DNA of 64,000 bases from Candidatus Saccharibacteria bacterium UBA1050. GTDB taxonomy: Bacteria; Patescibacteriota; Saccharimonadia; Saccharimonadales; Saccharimonadaceae. Where the stretch lies: contig DCDR01000001.1 of NCBI GenBank assembly GCA_002316545.1, positions 435,692 to 499,691 on the forward strand, in the 5' to 3' direction. Numbering within the stretch: position 1 is the stretch's first letter; each line of letters opens with the position of its first letter. The translations under genes were made by a program, and so were the position numbers. The notes under the pieces were generated by a model. The model had not been told where the DNA came from, made no database searches, and saw nothing but the letters and a program-made list of their open reading frames with translations. Below, one piece after another: positions 18,220 through 26,294 of this stretch.

Positions 18220-18927
18220 CTACAAGTCTGCATTTGTGTGAACATTCACTACATCGTCGACATCATCAAGCGCGTCAAGTACTTTCATAATCTTTTCGCT
18301 GGTTTCATCGTCTGATACTTCGATGGGGTTATTCGCAATATATTGTAACTCGGCATCTTCAACTTTTATGCCAGCCTCTACTAGTGCTTTACGCACCTTC
18401 ATCAGATCTTTTTGATCAGTGTAAACAATTATCTCGCCGTCTTCTTCAGTTGCATCTTCAGCACCTGCATCGAGGATAGTCAGTAGTGCGTCTTCGCCAG
18501 TTTCAGCTACTCGAATCACACCCTTGCGCGTGAATTGAAACATCACGCTGCCAGCATCAGCAATTCGTCCGCCATTTTTTACCAAAGCAGTCTTCACTTC
18601 AGGTAGCGTGCGGTTTTTATTATCGGTCGCTGCTTCAATAATAATTCCTACACCACCCGGCCCCATACCTTCGTACGTAACTTCCTCTAACACGGCAGCA
18701 TTTTTGTCGGCCACTCGGTCGATGCTGCGCTGAATGTTTTCTTTTGGCATGTTCGCTTGGCGCGCTTTTTCAATTGCCATAGCCAAGCTAGGGTTCATGT
18801 CTGGGTCTGTACCACCGCGTGCGGCAATAGCAATTTGGTTACCAATACGCGTAAAGACTGCACCGCGTTTAGCGTCGTTAGCGCCCTTATCACGTTTAAT
18901 CTTCGACCATTTGCTGTGTCCAGACAT
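18220..18927 (-). CDS. yebC: YebC/PmpR family regulator (TACO1-like)
   Basis: 235 aa from the ATG at 18927, preceded by AGGAGC at good spacing; the upstream in-frame ATG is less likely. N-terminal MSGHSKWSKIKRDKG, KARQANMPKENIQRSIDR and VTYEGMGPGGVGIIIEAATDN are family signatures. YebC proteins act as transcription factors or aid translation of proline stretches. It lies 40 bp upstream of the LTD gene on the same strand. Confidence 0.95.
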   Translation of the reverse strand: MSGHSKWSKIKRDKGANDAKRGAVFTRIGNQIAIAARGGTDPDMNPSLAMAIEKARQANMPKENIQRSIDRVADKNAAVLEEVTYEGMGPGGVGIIIEAATDNKNRTLPEVKTALVKNGGRIADAGSVMFQFTRKGVIRVAETGEDALLTILDAGAEDATEEDGEIIVYTDQKDLMKVRKALVEAGIKVEDAELQYIANNPIEVSDDETSEKIMKVLDALDDVDDVVNVHTNADL

Positions 18928-18988
18928 GAATATGCTCCTACTTAGAATTGACAATGTAATTATCTATAGTATAACAGATGTGAGCTAG

Positions 18989-20446
18989 CTATTCCACCAA
19001 GCTCGAGTTGTGTAAATCATACCCAGTTACCTTCCACATATACAATGATATGCCGATGATTGCAGTAACTAACAGACCAGCACCAATAATCCCGATTGGA
19101 ATTTCTTGTATCGCCCACGGCAGAGACCCGAAAAATAGTATAGTTTGAGTCATATACGACAGAATAATCTCTGCCGGTAAACCAATTATCCCTGCTACAC
19201 TGGGCAAAATTATTCCACCGATTCCTGCAATAAATGTGAGTAACATTGCGATGGGTACTAATGGAAGTATTAGTACGTTTGCGATGGGCGCCACAGCGCT
19301 CGTCTGACCAAAGGCAAGTAAAATAATCGGCAGTGTACATATCTGGGCTGAAATCGTTTCGACTAATATTCGGCCAAGTGGCCGCTCTTTTTTATCACCA
19401 AAAAAGTACGAGTTTGCAAATGGCGCGACGATCATAACTCCAGCAAAAGCAGCAAAACTTAATTGCCAACCCAAGTCACCCCACGCATAACTTGGATTCA
19501 TTAGTACGGTTATCGCAATCGCTAGTGGCAAGAGCACAAATGGATGAAAACGACGGCCGTAATACCAAGCGACGAGGCTTAGTGCAGCCACTAATCCTGC
19601 TCGGGACATGCTTGGACTCATTCCGGTAATCGCTATGAAGCCAGTTATCATTACGACTGAAGATATGAATGCAAGATACTTGGAAATTTTTTCAAATAGA
19701 CGCCTGGCCAGGCGTACCAAAATAGTAAGGTTATAGCCGCTGGCCACCACGACATGAGTTAACCCAGCTGCCACCAGTGCCGTGTCGAGTGCCTCTGGTA
19801 GTCCGCGACGTTGTCCAACCAAGTAACCAAGACCAAGGCTTGCTTGTGGTTCATGCAGCGCTTTTTCAACGCCTTGGCCAAACCAATTGCGAATCTTAAG
19901 TGCAATGTCGCCTGGCTCTGGTCGTCGAACACTCAGTAACTTAGCATCATACATAGTCGCCGCGAAACTACCAAAGCCTTCTTGAATTTTTCCATGAACA
20001 GCTACAATGTCGCTGCGTTGAATGTCATGATGTTGCTTGCTTGTTATCCAGATTGTGCCGGCAAGCTGTGTGTTATTAATCCTTACATTAGTGAGCCGAA
20101 TCACGCTTTGGTTTCTGGCGTTGCTATCAACATCATCACTAATCTTACCCGTCACTGTAGTCGTCGTATCAAAGACTTGTCGGTACAAGGCCAGGTCACT
20201 TAATGCCAATGATCCTCTCCATAGACCAATCAAAACACCTCCTGCAAAGACCAGAGCTATCAGCCATACTTTTGGCCTCCACACGGCAAATGCCATGAGC
20301 GTAACTCCTGTCAGTAACCAAGCAATCGACTCAAACATTCTTGAGGACACCATTGATGCGGCGATAATACCAACAAATATCCCTACACAGCCAACTGAGA
20401 CCATCCATGAAACATGCACCTTGCGGCGCAAGTAAGTTGTAAGCAT
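18989..20446 (-). CDS. comEC: ComEC/Rec2 DNA-uptake channel, short form
   Basis: 485 aa. N-terminal helices, an OB-like segment (GTIWITSKQHHDIQRSDIVAVHG), then the Competence domain with GLGYLVGQRRGLP and THVVVASGYNLTIL and about eight TM helices. The C-terminal metallo-beta-lactamase-like domain of long ComEC proteins (700-800 aa) is absent; the protein ends soon after the last helix. ComEC transports single-stranded DNA across the membrane. Pili (1.6-7.2 kb) and recA fit a natural transformation role. TATACT lies 6 nt before the ATG. Confidence 0.9.
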   Translation of the reverse strand: MLTTYLRRKVHVSWMVSVGCVGIFVGIIAASMVSSRMFESIAWLLTGVTLMAFAVWRPKVWLIALVFAGGVLIGLWRGSLALSDLALYRQVFDTTTTVTGKISDDVDSNARNQSVIRLTNVRINNTQLAGTIWITSKQHHDIQRSDIVAVHGKIQEGFGSFAATMYDAKLLSVRRPEPGDIALKIRNWFGQGVEKALHEPQASLGLGYLVGQRRGLPEALDTALVAAGLTHVVVASGYNLTILVRLARRLFEKISKYLAFISSVVMITGFIAITGMSPSMSRAGLVAALSLVAWYYGRRFHPFVLLPLAIAITVLMNPSYAWGDLGWQLSFAAFAGVMIVAPFANSYFFGDKKERPLGRILVETISAQICTLPIILLAFGQTSAVAPIANVLILPLVPIAMLLTFIAGIGGIILPSVAGIIGLPAEIILSYMTQTILFFGSLPWAIQEIPIGIIGAGLLVTAIIGISLYMWKVTGYDLHNSSLVE

Positions 20447-20606
20447 GAGCTTAGTATAGCAAGTCGATTTTCTACTGTTTTGTTATAGTGTGACACTTTT
20501 CGTCAACGCGTGCTAAAAGCAATAATAACTTCCAATGTTTTTGTATTGGAGTGTATTTCTTTAACAGTATGTGTATAGATTGCCTAGTCCTTACAAGTTG
20601 CTAACT
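20447..20606. other. Intergenic region with a weak hairpin
   Basis: CCAAT/ATTGG arms at about 20533-20550 could form a weak terminator for the minus-strand gene at 20607-20912. No ORF or other convincing element was seen. Confidence 0.3.
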
Positions 20607-20912
20607 TTAGTGCGGAAAAGTAAATTCACCTACGAGAAAAATGAGTAGAACAAATCCAAAAATCGATGCTAGGAATATAATGAAGGAGCGCTCATGCTGC
20701 TTGAAAATTGCAACGATACCAATAAGAGCAGAAAACAATATGCAACCTCCGGCTACTATTGCCGATATAGCAAGCCAAAGGTTATCAGTGAGCGTATCGC
20801 CTCCTGTCTGTCCCAGCGTTACTAAGAATTGCATAAATAAAAACATAACTACTGCAATATATAGCAGCATTGACGACCACTTCCCAAGTATTGTTGTGGG
20901 TAAAACCTTCAT
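20607..20912 (-). CDS. Small three-helix membrane protein, unknown
   Basis: 101 aa with TM helices at about 14-33, 45-67 and 78-97 and a short basic linker (KQHERS). Resembles many uncharacterised small integral proteins; no domain recognised. TATACT ends 6 nt before the ATG, a leaderless layout. Confidence 0.6.
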   Translation of the reverse strand: MKVLPTTILGKWSSMLLYIAVVMFLFMQFLVTLGQTGGDTLTDNLWLAISAIVAGGCILFSALIGIVAIFKQHERSFIIFLASIFGFVLLIFLVGEFTFPH

Positions 20913-20941
20913 ATCACTAGTATACTCTCGTTCTAACTCGC

Positions 20942-20980
20942 ATAGAAAAATCGCCTACAAAGCGTAGACGATTTTTCTAT
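20942..20980 (-). terminator. Terminator of tRNA-Lys
   Basis: ATAGAAAAATCG pairs with CGATTTTTCTAT, with an inner CTAC/GTAG helix, directly after the tRNA 3' end on the minus strand. Confidence 0.75.
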
Positions 20981-21056
20981 GGAGGGTCCAGTGGGGCTTG
21001 AACCCACGACACCCTGCTTAAAAGGCAGGTGCTCTAACCAGCTGAGCTATGGACCC
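20980..21056 (-). tRNA. tRNA-Lys (TTT)
   Basis: Full cloverleaf on the minus strand: acceptor GGGTCCA/TGGACCC, D-arm TAGCTCAGCTGGTTAGAGC, anticodon loop CTTTTAA with TTT, T-arm GTGGG-TTCAAGC-CCCAC, and encoded CCA. The discriminator base is U, whereas bacterial tRNA-Lys normally has A or G. A promoter TTGACT-17-TACTCT at 21169-21197 starts inside the 3' end of the neighbouring gene. Confidence 0.95.
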
Positions 21057-21168
21057 ATAGGTATGAGACAACCCTACGGTTTTTCTCATCGTGCCGGGCA
21101 CTGGCAAAGCCAGCTGCTCGGACTGCTCTTTTCTCTAGAGCTCATGGGGCGTGTAAAACACTCTAAAA

Positions 21169-21197
21169 AGAGTATCGTAATAGAGGTGAAAAGTCAA
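21169..21197 (-). promoter_or_regulatory. Promoter for tRNA-Lys
   Basis: On the minus strand TTGACT (21192-21197), 17 nt, TACTCT (21169-21174). The -35 overlaps the stop codon of the upstream membrane protein gene. The leader before the tRNA would be about 105 nt. Confidence 0.55.
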
Positions 21198-21676
21198 TGC
21201 TTGCCGCGGCCTATGCGGTGCCCTGTATGCGTTGCTAGCACGTCTACCAGCGCGATTACGAGACCTGCTGTCACTATGTATACGCGGTTTTGGACGAAAA
21301 AGTCGTACACGACTTTGCTTTCGCCGGTTAGCACCAACGCAGAACCCAATGGTTCAACCAATAATGCTATGGCGAGTGCTGCAAAACATGCCGCCCCAGC
21401 AATTCGCATAGTCATGTCACGATAACTAGGGCCGCTCGAGAGTAAAATAACCGCTGGCAGAAGCACCAGTGCTATCGCTACCAACGTGGCTAGTGGCGGA
21501 CGTTCCACCATGACGCCAGTCTGTTCTATCACAGGAGTCAGAGCTTGTGCCCATAAATCACTCAACATCGCACCCGCAGCGAGTGCCAAGCCTAATACAC
21601 CGAATCGTCGTTTCGTAAGATATGCGAGACCAAACAAAAGGGCAGTAACAATGAGAAAGACAAGCGCGACATTCAT
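21194..21676 (-). CDS. Small polytopic membrane protein, unknown
   Basis: 160 aa with about five hydrophobic segments (2-20, 25-45, 62-80, 88-108, 130-148). Short loops and a Gly/Arg/Lys C-terminus (HTGHRIGRGKH). No family recognised with confidence; loosely CvpA-like. TATACT ends 6 nt before the ATG. Confidence 0.6.
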   Translation of the reverse strand: MNVALVFLIVTALLFGLAYLTKRRFGVLGLALAAGAMLSDLWAQALTPVIEQTGVMVERPPLATLVAIALVLLPAVILLSSGPSYRDMTMRIAGAACFAALAIALLVEPLGSALVLTGESKVVYDFFVQNRVYIVTAGLVIALVDVLATHTGHRIGRGKH

Positions 21677-21700
21677 GCTACTAGTATAGCAAAAGCGTTA

Positions 21701-22606
21701 TTATGCGCCGATTTTGTCTTTTCGAGGTCGACGCTTCGCGTTTTGTTCAACGTATTCAATAATCTTTTCAGCGACGTTGCGTCCGGTAATCAACTCTGGG
21801 GTCTTAATACTAGCACTTGAGTTAACCTCGAGTACTAACGGGCCGTGCTTTGATCGCATCATATCTACACCACAGATTGGTAGTCCCATGGCTTTGGCGG
21901 CTTTAATGGCAGTTTTTCGCTCTTCCTCAGTCAGTTTTACTGCCACGCCTTCACCACCTTGATGTGTGTTTGAACGAAAGTCACCGTCTAGGCTTTGACG
22001 TTTGACGCTCGCTACTACTCGCCCACCTACAACAAGCGCTCGAATATCGGTACCGGCAGATTCTTCAACGAATTGCTGCACAAGGAAGCTCACGCCTTCC
22101 ACATAGAAGGCTTGCATTACCGCTTTGGCTGCTTTTGGTGTTTCAGCTAATACCACTCCATTGCCGTGTGTTCCGCGTGCTACCTTAATGATAAGTGGTG
22201 TACCACCGGCGAGTTCAGCAATGTCTTCAAAGCTGGCTGATTCACGAGCAAATACCGTTTTGGGAATTCCTACCCCTGCTTTAGCAAGCACTTGGTAGGC
22301 GCGCAACTTATCACGTGAACGATTAATCGCCAGGCTAGTGGCAGTAGTGAACGTACCTTGCGATTCAAACTGACGTACAATCGCGGTGCCGTATTTGGTG
22401 TAGCTCTGAGCAATGCGCGGTATGATTACATCAAAATGCTCAAGGCTCGCTCCCTTATATCGAACGACGTTGTTGTTGGTTTCAACCGCGGTGTAGCAAT
22501 CTTTGTACTTGATTACTTTTACTTCGTGTCCGCGCTTGATTGCCTCTTCTTTTAGGCGTTTGGTCGTGTAGTTAGCTGGGCCGTTGCTTAGGATTGCGAT
22601 TTTCAT
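21701..22606 (-). CDS. rimK: RimK-type ATP-grasp alpha-L-glutamate ligase
   Basis: 301 aa, close to E. coli RimK. N-terminal MKIAILSNGPANYTTKRL, then the ATP-grasp fold with IIKVARGTHGNGVVLAE (ATP-binding loop), GTDIRALVVGGRVVASVKR, and Mg/ATP ligands in LPICGVDMMRS and LVLEVNSSASIKTPE. RimK adds Glu residues to the C-terminus of ribosomal protein S6; relatives ligate other amino acids. Its ATG overlaps the stop of the RimB-like protease gene by 4 bp, so they form an operon with the DUF1704 gene upstream. The actual substrate here is unknown. Confidence 0.92.
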   Translation of the reverse strand: MKIAILSNGPANYTTKRLKEEAIKRGHEVKVIKYKDCYTAVETNNNVVRYKGASLEHFDVIIPRIAQSYTKYGTAIVRQFESQGTFTTATSLAINRSRDKLRAYQVLAKAGVGIPKTVFARESASFEDIAELAGGTPLIIKVARGTHGNGVVLAETPKAAKAVMQAFYVEGVSFLVQQFVEESAGTDIRALVVGGRVVASVKRQSLDGDFRSNTHQGGEGVAVKLTEEERKTAIKAAKAMGLPICGVDMMRSKHGPLVLEVNSSASIKTPELITGRNVAEKIIEYVEQNAKRRPRKDKIGA

Positions 22607-23097
22607 TCCGCCTCCGTTTCGTTAAATTCGTTTGCTTCATCAGGATACTTGTATATCATTGCCTCTCCTGGGTCGGCGCTATCTACAAGGAAATTCCCTC
22701 GCAGCGTGTTTCGTCCTATTAAAATTGGGTACGTTTGGGTTGATCGGTCAGACAGCGTAAATTTGGCATGAAGTCGTTTGCCGTGCATACGTATCGACAT
22801 TGTCACCACATAACGCTCTTGTTCGTGGCCGGTCGAACTGGTGACTTCGCGTGTACCAACAACCTTTCGGCGCACAATTTTGCCTGTGTAATACGGCGAA
22901 CTTGGGCCAAATAGTTTGAAGGTTGCCATACCATTCTTTATGCGAACATCGGTTGCCCACAACGATGAAGTGCGAGCACCGGTATCGATGCGTGCCGCGA
23001 TTTGCTTGAGGTTTTTATACCCAGCAAAATCAACCAGCGAGGAAACGCCGATGATAGCGCTTGCTTGTTTTCGTTGTGTTGATGGCACTGTCTTCAT
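22603..23097 (-). CDS. rimB: RimB-like retropepsin-fold protease (RimK/LysX-associated, COG4067)
   Basis: 164 aa. The signature IAARIDTGARTSS (Asp38 in DTGA) is the aspartic-protease-like motif of PF05618 proteins once called ATP-dependent Zn proteases; LSDRSTQTYPILIGRNTL is also characteristic. In Pseudomonas rimABK the homologous RimB works with RimK on S6 modification. Strong Shine-Dalgarno GGGAGG before the ATG. It directly precedes rimK with a 4-bp overlap, which supports a shared substrate. Confidence 0.88.
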   Translation of the reverse strand: MKTVPSTQRKQASAIIGVSSLVDFAGYKNLKQIAARIDTGARTSSLWATDVRIKNGMATFKLFGPSSPYYTGKIVRRKVVGTREVTSSTGHEQERYVVTMSIRMHGKRLHAKFTLSDRSTQTYPILIGRNTLRGNFLVDSADPGEAMIYKYPDEANEFNETEAE

Positions 23098-23114
23098 TGT
23101 AGCATTCCTCCCTT

Positions 23115-24584
23115 TTACGCAGCCTGCTTAATACAAGCATTTACATGTTCCATTTCACCACCTTCAGCCTCATCAGTGTGGTCACACTTGCCTACCAATG
23201 AAACTTCAAGCGCAGTAGCAATATTGCCCTTGTGGTTCATGTAGTATTGGCCGTTTTTTTGCAGACCTTCATAGTACATTTTTAGCTTGCGATAAATAAG
23301 GCCGGGGGTTGTTTGTGGCGTGCCACGAAACGCGTTATCTACATGTGTAAAGGCTGAATCTTTAGCTTTGGCAATAATGGCTTCGGTCATGTCGCCATCT
23401 TTCGCCATACGAATGGCAAACATACGCCATGCTAGCTCATAGGTTTGGCGAGCATCCCGTGGAGTACCGTCGGTACCCCGAGCCAGACCAGCCACGATGT
23501 AGCGATCACGAGCACGATCAAGCGATGGGTTATCAAGGGTGCCAGCAACAGCGCATTCAAACAGTACGCCTTCGCCTTCTTCAACATCACTATAATTGGC
23601 AGTACCAAACTTCAACGCGTGTACACCAGTGTCTTCACCGTTTTGGCCACGACGAGCATGTACGCCAACTTCGTGTACTATCAAACGGCGAAGTTCATCG
23701 GCTGTGCGCAACGTATTAGACGGAAGCTTAACGAGTTTCTTATCAACTTCGGTAGAAGGAATTGATACGCTTGCATCAATCTTGCAGCGCCAACCCTTCT
23801 CATACAAATCGCTGGCTTTAAGCGCGTTATTGATAATGGCTTCGCATTGTTTGGCATCATACTTTACAGATGAATCAGTTTCGGGCACAACGCTAAGTTC
23901 GCCTGCGAAACGCTCTAACACTACTTCACGAAGCTCGTCAAATGCATTTTGGTCGATAATTGGCTGCTCTTCAGTGTCAAAATGTTTATCAGCAAAGTAC
24001 TCTTGCAACTGAGCTTTTACACGAGCACCAGTTTCGTTTGCTGGCTCAAATGCACTTACCCGTGCTTGTTCGGTGGTAAGCATGCTGTCAAATGTTTCTG
24101 GGTCAACGTCACCGAACAACTCTATATTCAGGTTAGAGAATTCTTCTTCGGCAAGTTCACGTTCAGCCGAGCTACCAGGAGCTTGCAAGCGCTTAGCAGA
24201 TTCAGCGAGTAGCATTTTCTGTAAGTACGCTTCGTGAGTTCCTGCTGAAAGTTCGTATAGCTCGTCAGAAAACTTGCCAGAAGCACGATTGGCTTCAAGT
24301 TCTAAGATAGCCTCCTCAGTTTCTCGTTTTTTATCTGCAAAAATAAATTCATCTTCCTTTGGTGGAAGCACGTTACCCTCTTCGTCTACTTGCGCCTGTG
24401 GAGTGTCATAAAGATGTACCAGCTCACCGTAGCTGTAACTAGGTACATATACTTCATCAGCAATAAATGCGGCCTTCTGGGCAGCTAGCTCGTCTTTTGC
24501 ACGGGCAAAATCTAAGTACTCAATAAAAACGCTATCGGTGTTAGCGTAGTTAGTTTGGGCTTTTTTGCTTTTGAATTTGCTCAT
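23115..24584 (-). CDS. DUF1704/MATCAP-like metallopeptidase
   Basis: 489 aa. A coiled, acidic N-terminal half (about 1-200) precedes a zincin-like domain with HEVGVH (H304, E305, H309), i.e. the HExxxH motif of DUF1704, followed by EEGEGVLFE (about 335-343), which corresponds to the family QEGLA-type motif supplying the third ligand. Eukaryotic relatives (MATCAP/KIAA0895L) remove C-terminal Tyr from tubulin. Bacterial homologues are often near ATP-grasp ligases. Here it heads the operon DUF1704-rimB-rimK (17-bp gap to rimB), suggesting C-terminal tail trimming of the protein that RimK extends. Confidence 0.8.
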   Translation of the reverse strand: MSKFKSKKAQTNYANTDSVFIEYLDFARAKDELAAQKAAFIADEVYVPSYSYGELVHLYDTPQAQVDEEGNVLPPKEDEFIFADKKRETEEAILELEANRASGKFSDELYELSAGTHEAYLQKMLLAESAKRLQAPGSSAERELAEEEFSNLNIELFGDVDPETFDSMLTTEQARVSAFEPANETGARVKAQLQEYFADKHFDTEEQPIIDQNAFDELREVVLERFAGELSVVPETDSSVKYDAKQCEAIINNALKASDLYEKGWRCKIDASVSIPSTEVDKKLVKLPSNTLRTADELRRLIVHEVGVHARRGQNGEDTGVHALKFGTANYSDVEEGEGVLFECAVAGTLDNPSLDRARDRYIVAGLARGTDGTPRDARQTYELAWRMFAIRMAKDGDMTEAIIAKAKDSAFTHVDNAFRGTPQTTPGLIYRKLKMYYEGLQKNGQYYMNHKGNIATALEVSLVGKCDHTDEAEGGEMEHVNACIKQAA

Positions 24585-24590
24585 GCTTTA

Positions 24591-24619
24591 ATATTAGCAT
24601 AAATTGGCTAAAATGTCAA
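24591..24619 (-). promoter_or_regulatory. Strong leaderless promoter of the DUF1704-rimB-rimK operon
   Basis: TTGACA (24614-24619), 17-nt spacer, TAATAT (24591-24596) with an extended -10 TATGC, then 6 nt to the ATG at 24584. Near-consensus; the start codon falls at the expected transcription start. Confidence 0.75.
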
Positions 24620-24666
24620 TATTATTTCCCCTTTTCACCTCCCTTCTTCCATGCTATGCTTCAGGT

Positions 24667-25137
24667 ATGAGTGAACTACCCTCTTTTCGTCAGCTCACAC
24701 AAGATGACTGTGACATTCTTGAAAAAGCATTGCCAGAGCCCGGCGATGTTGACTTTCAAACCAAACTGTCACGTCAAACTCCTACCGGTTATGGCCTGTA
24801 TGGCCTGTTTCTTTATGATCAGCTCATTGGAATCGGGCAAATACGCCGGCAAGGACCAAATGACCCAAAGGCAGCATCACATTCAAGTTACCCAGAAATT
24901 GGAAATATCTACATTGTTCCAGGGATGCGACGAAGGGGGTACGCTCACTTACTCATTAAACATCTTGAAGCAATCTTGCGGGGCGAAAACTATGTATTGG
25001 TGGGTTTGGCGGTGGGTGATGACAACACGGCCGCCTTAAGCTTATACAAAAAGCTGGGATACCATAAACTGGTCTCTATCGGTACAAAACCACCTCACGG
25101 TACAGTGGATCGCCACTACCTACAAAAAGAACTTTAG
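24667..25137 (+). CDS. GNAT family N-acetyltransferase
   Basis: About 156 aa from the ATG at 24667, chosen because TATGCT ends 6 nt upstream and the upstream in-frame residues are not conserved-looking. Core GNAT motif A IGNIYIVPGMRRRGYAHLLIKHLEAI with the acetyl-CoA loop RRRGYA, then VGLAVGDDNTAALSLYKKLGYHKL as motif B. Substrate unknown. It is divergent from the tail-editing operon and precedes a second ATP-grasp gene on the same strand, so a role in the same modification chemistry is possible but unproven. Confidence 0.88.
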   Translation: MSELPSFRQLTQDDCDILEKALPEPGDVDFQTKLSRQTPTGYGLYGLFLYDQLIGIGQIRRQGPNDPKAASHSSYPEIGNIYIVPGMRRRGYAHLLIKHLEAILRGENYVLVGLAVGDDNTAALSLYKKLGYHKLVSIGTKPPHGTVDRHYLQKEL

Positions 25138-25202
25138 ACTACAGATACTGCCGTATTTGCTGATGTATGCGTTGATTACAGTCGGGCTAATTGAGCTTAA
25201 GA

Positions 25203-25231
25203 TTGCTTTTGTACGAAAATAATAGTATAAT
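25203..25231 (+). promoter_or_regulatory. Promoter of the second ATP-grasp gene
   Basis: TTGCTT (25203-25208), 17 nt, TATAAT (25226-25231). It implies an approximately 90-nt leader before the ATG at 25329, with AAAGG as Shine-Dalgarno. Confidence 0.6.
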
Positions 25232-25328
25232 TTGTACTAACAGCAACCTCTATCGTTGGCCACAACTACATTTCTCAGCTCATCATCGAGACCTCGCGGT
25301 GCCCATCTTTAACCGAAAGGTCTATTTT

Positions 25329-26294
25329 ATGTCTGAAATCGAAAAACTAAAGGTCTCTACTCGAGTTATGTATGATGAGCTCGTCAAACAACAGGCTAAC
25401 GTAAGAATATTGGATGCTTCCTCCAGCATGCTTGAATTTAATGACAATTCAGGGGTAAGTCACTTACTATTTAGTACATCTAGCGACAAATCAAGTAGTG
25501 CTGGCGCTATGATTGCACGCAATAAGAACCGCGGGAAGTTTATCGCTCACAGTCTGGGCATACCAGTACCCGACGATTTGATTTGTACGACGTTTGCAGA
25601 AGCTGCCGCCTTCTTAAAAAAACATTCGCAGGTAGTGATAAAACCGCTTGATAATAGCGGTGGTACAGGTATAACCACTCATATTACCTCCTTGCACAGT
25701 CTGCGCACGGCATTTGCCTACGCAACTGAATTTGGCGAAAAAGTTATCGTTCAGCAGCATGTTGATGGGAGCGACTTTCGTCTGCTTGTCGTTGCTGGTA
25801 CATTCCGCTCCGCCGTGGAGCGCCGTCCAGCGAGCGTTGTTGGTGATGGGATTTCTTCGCTGAGAGCTCTGATCGAAGCCGAAAATTCTCGTGACGGTCG
25901 TTCATATGATTACTCAACGAATCAAGGATGCATCGATATGGGCAGTGCTGAAAGACATCTGTCTTCAAAAATTGAATCTGTGCCGGCGAACAATTCAGTT
26001 ACTGAAGTAGTGGGACCCGCCAATATAAGTCTAGGCGGCACCGCACATGAAGCTACTCACTTGGTAACTAAAGCAATGGTTCGCGATGCAGAAAAGATAT
26101 CTCGGCGACTAGGTTTAGGTATATGTGGAGTTGATATGATGTGGGACAAAACTACTGATAACTACTTTTTTATCGAGGTTAATGCAACACCTGGTATAGA
26201 TATGCACAACGATCCGTTCTGGGGCACGGCAACGGATGCAATTGAGCACTACGTAACCTGGTTACTGGACCCTCTTGGGCAAATGGCAATTTAG
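25329..26294 (+). CDS. ATP-grasp ligase related to cyanophycin synthetase/GshF ATP-grasp domains
   Basis: About 321 aa from ATG 25329. ATP-grasp features: NKNRGKFIAHSLGIPVPDD, VVIKPLDNSGGTGI, VIVQQHVDGSDFRLLVVAG, then VVGDGISSLRALIEAENSRDGR, a segment shared with CphA and GshAB-type ligases, and GICGVDMMWD and FIEVNATPGIDMHN with the metal ligands. Only the ATP-grasp module is present; the Mur-ligase half of CphA is missing, so it is not a complete cyanophycin synthetase. It probably makes an amide/peptide bond to an amino-acid or peptide acceptor. Ends convergently 4 bp into the dnaJ 3' end. Confidence 0.82.
   Translation: MSEIEKLKVSTRVMYDELVKQQANVRILDASSSMLEFNDNSGVSHLLFSTSSDKSSSAGAMIARNKNRGKFIAHSLGIPVPDDLICTTFAEAAAFLKKHSQVVIKPLDNSGGTGITTHITSLHSLRTAFAYATEFGEKVIVQQHVDGSDFRLLVVAGTFRSAVERRPASVVGDGISSLRALIEAENSRDGRSYDYSTNQGCIDMGSAERHLSSKIESVPANNSVTEVVGPANISLGGTAHEATHLVTKAMVRDAEKISRRLGLGICGVDMMWDKTTDNYFFIEVNATPGIDMHNDPFWGTATDAIEHYVTWLLDPLGQMAI

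Noticed and set aside
25191..25328. N-terminal extension of the second ATP-grasp ligase
   Set aside because: It spans a clear TTGCTT-17-TATAAT promoter, so it is leader rather than coding.
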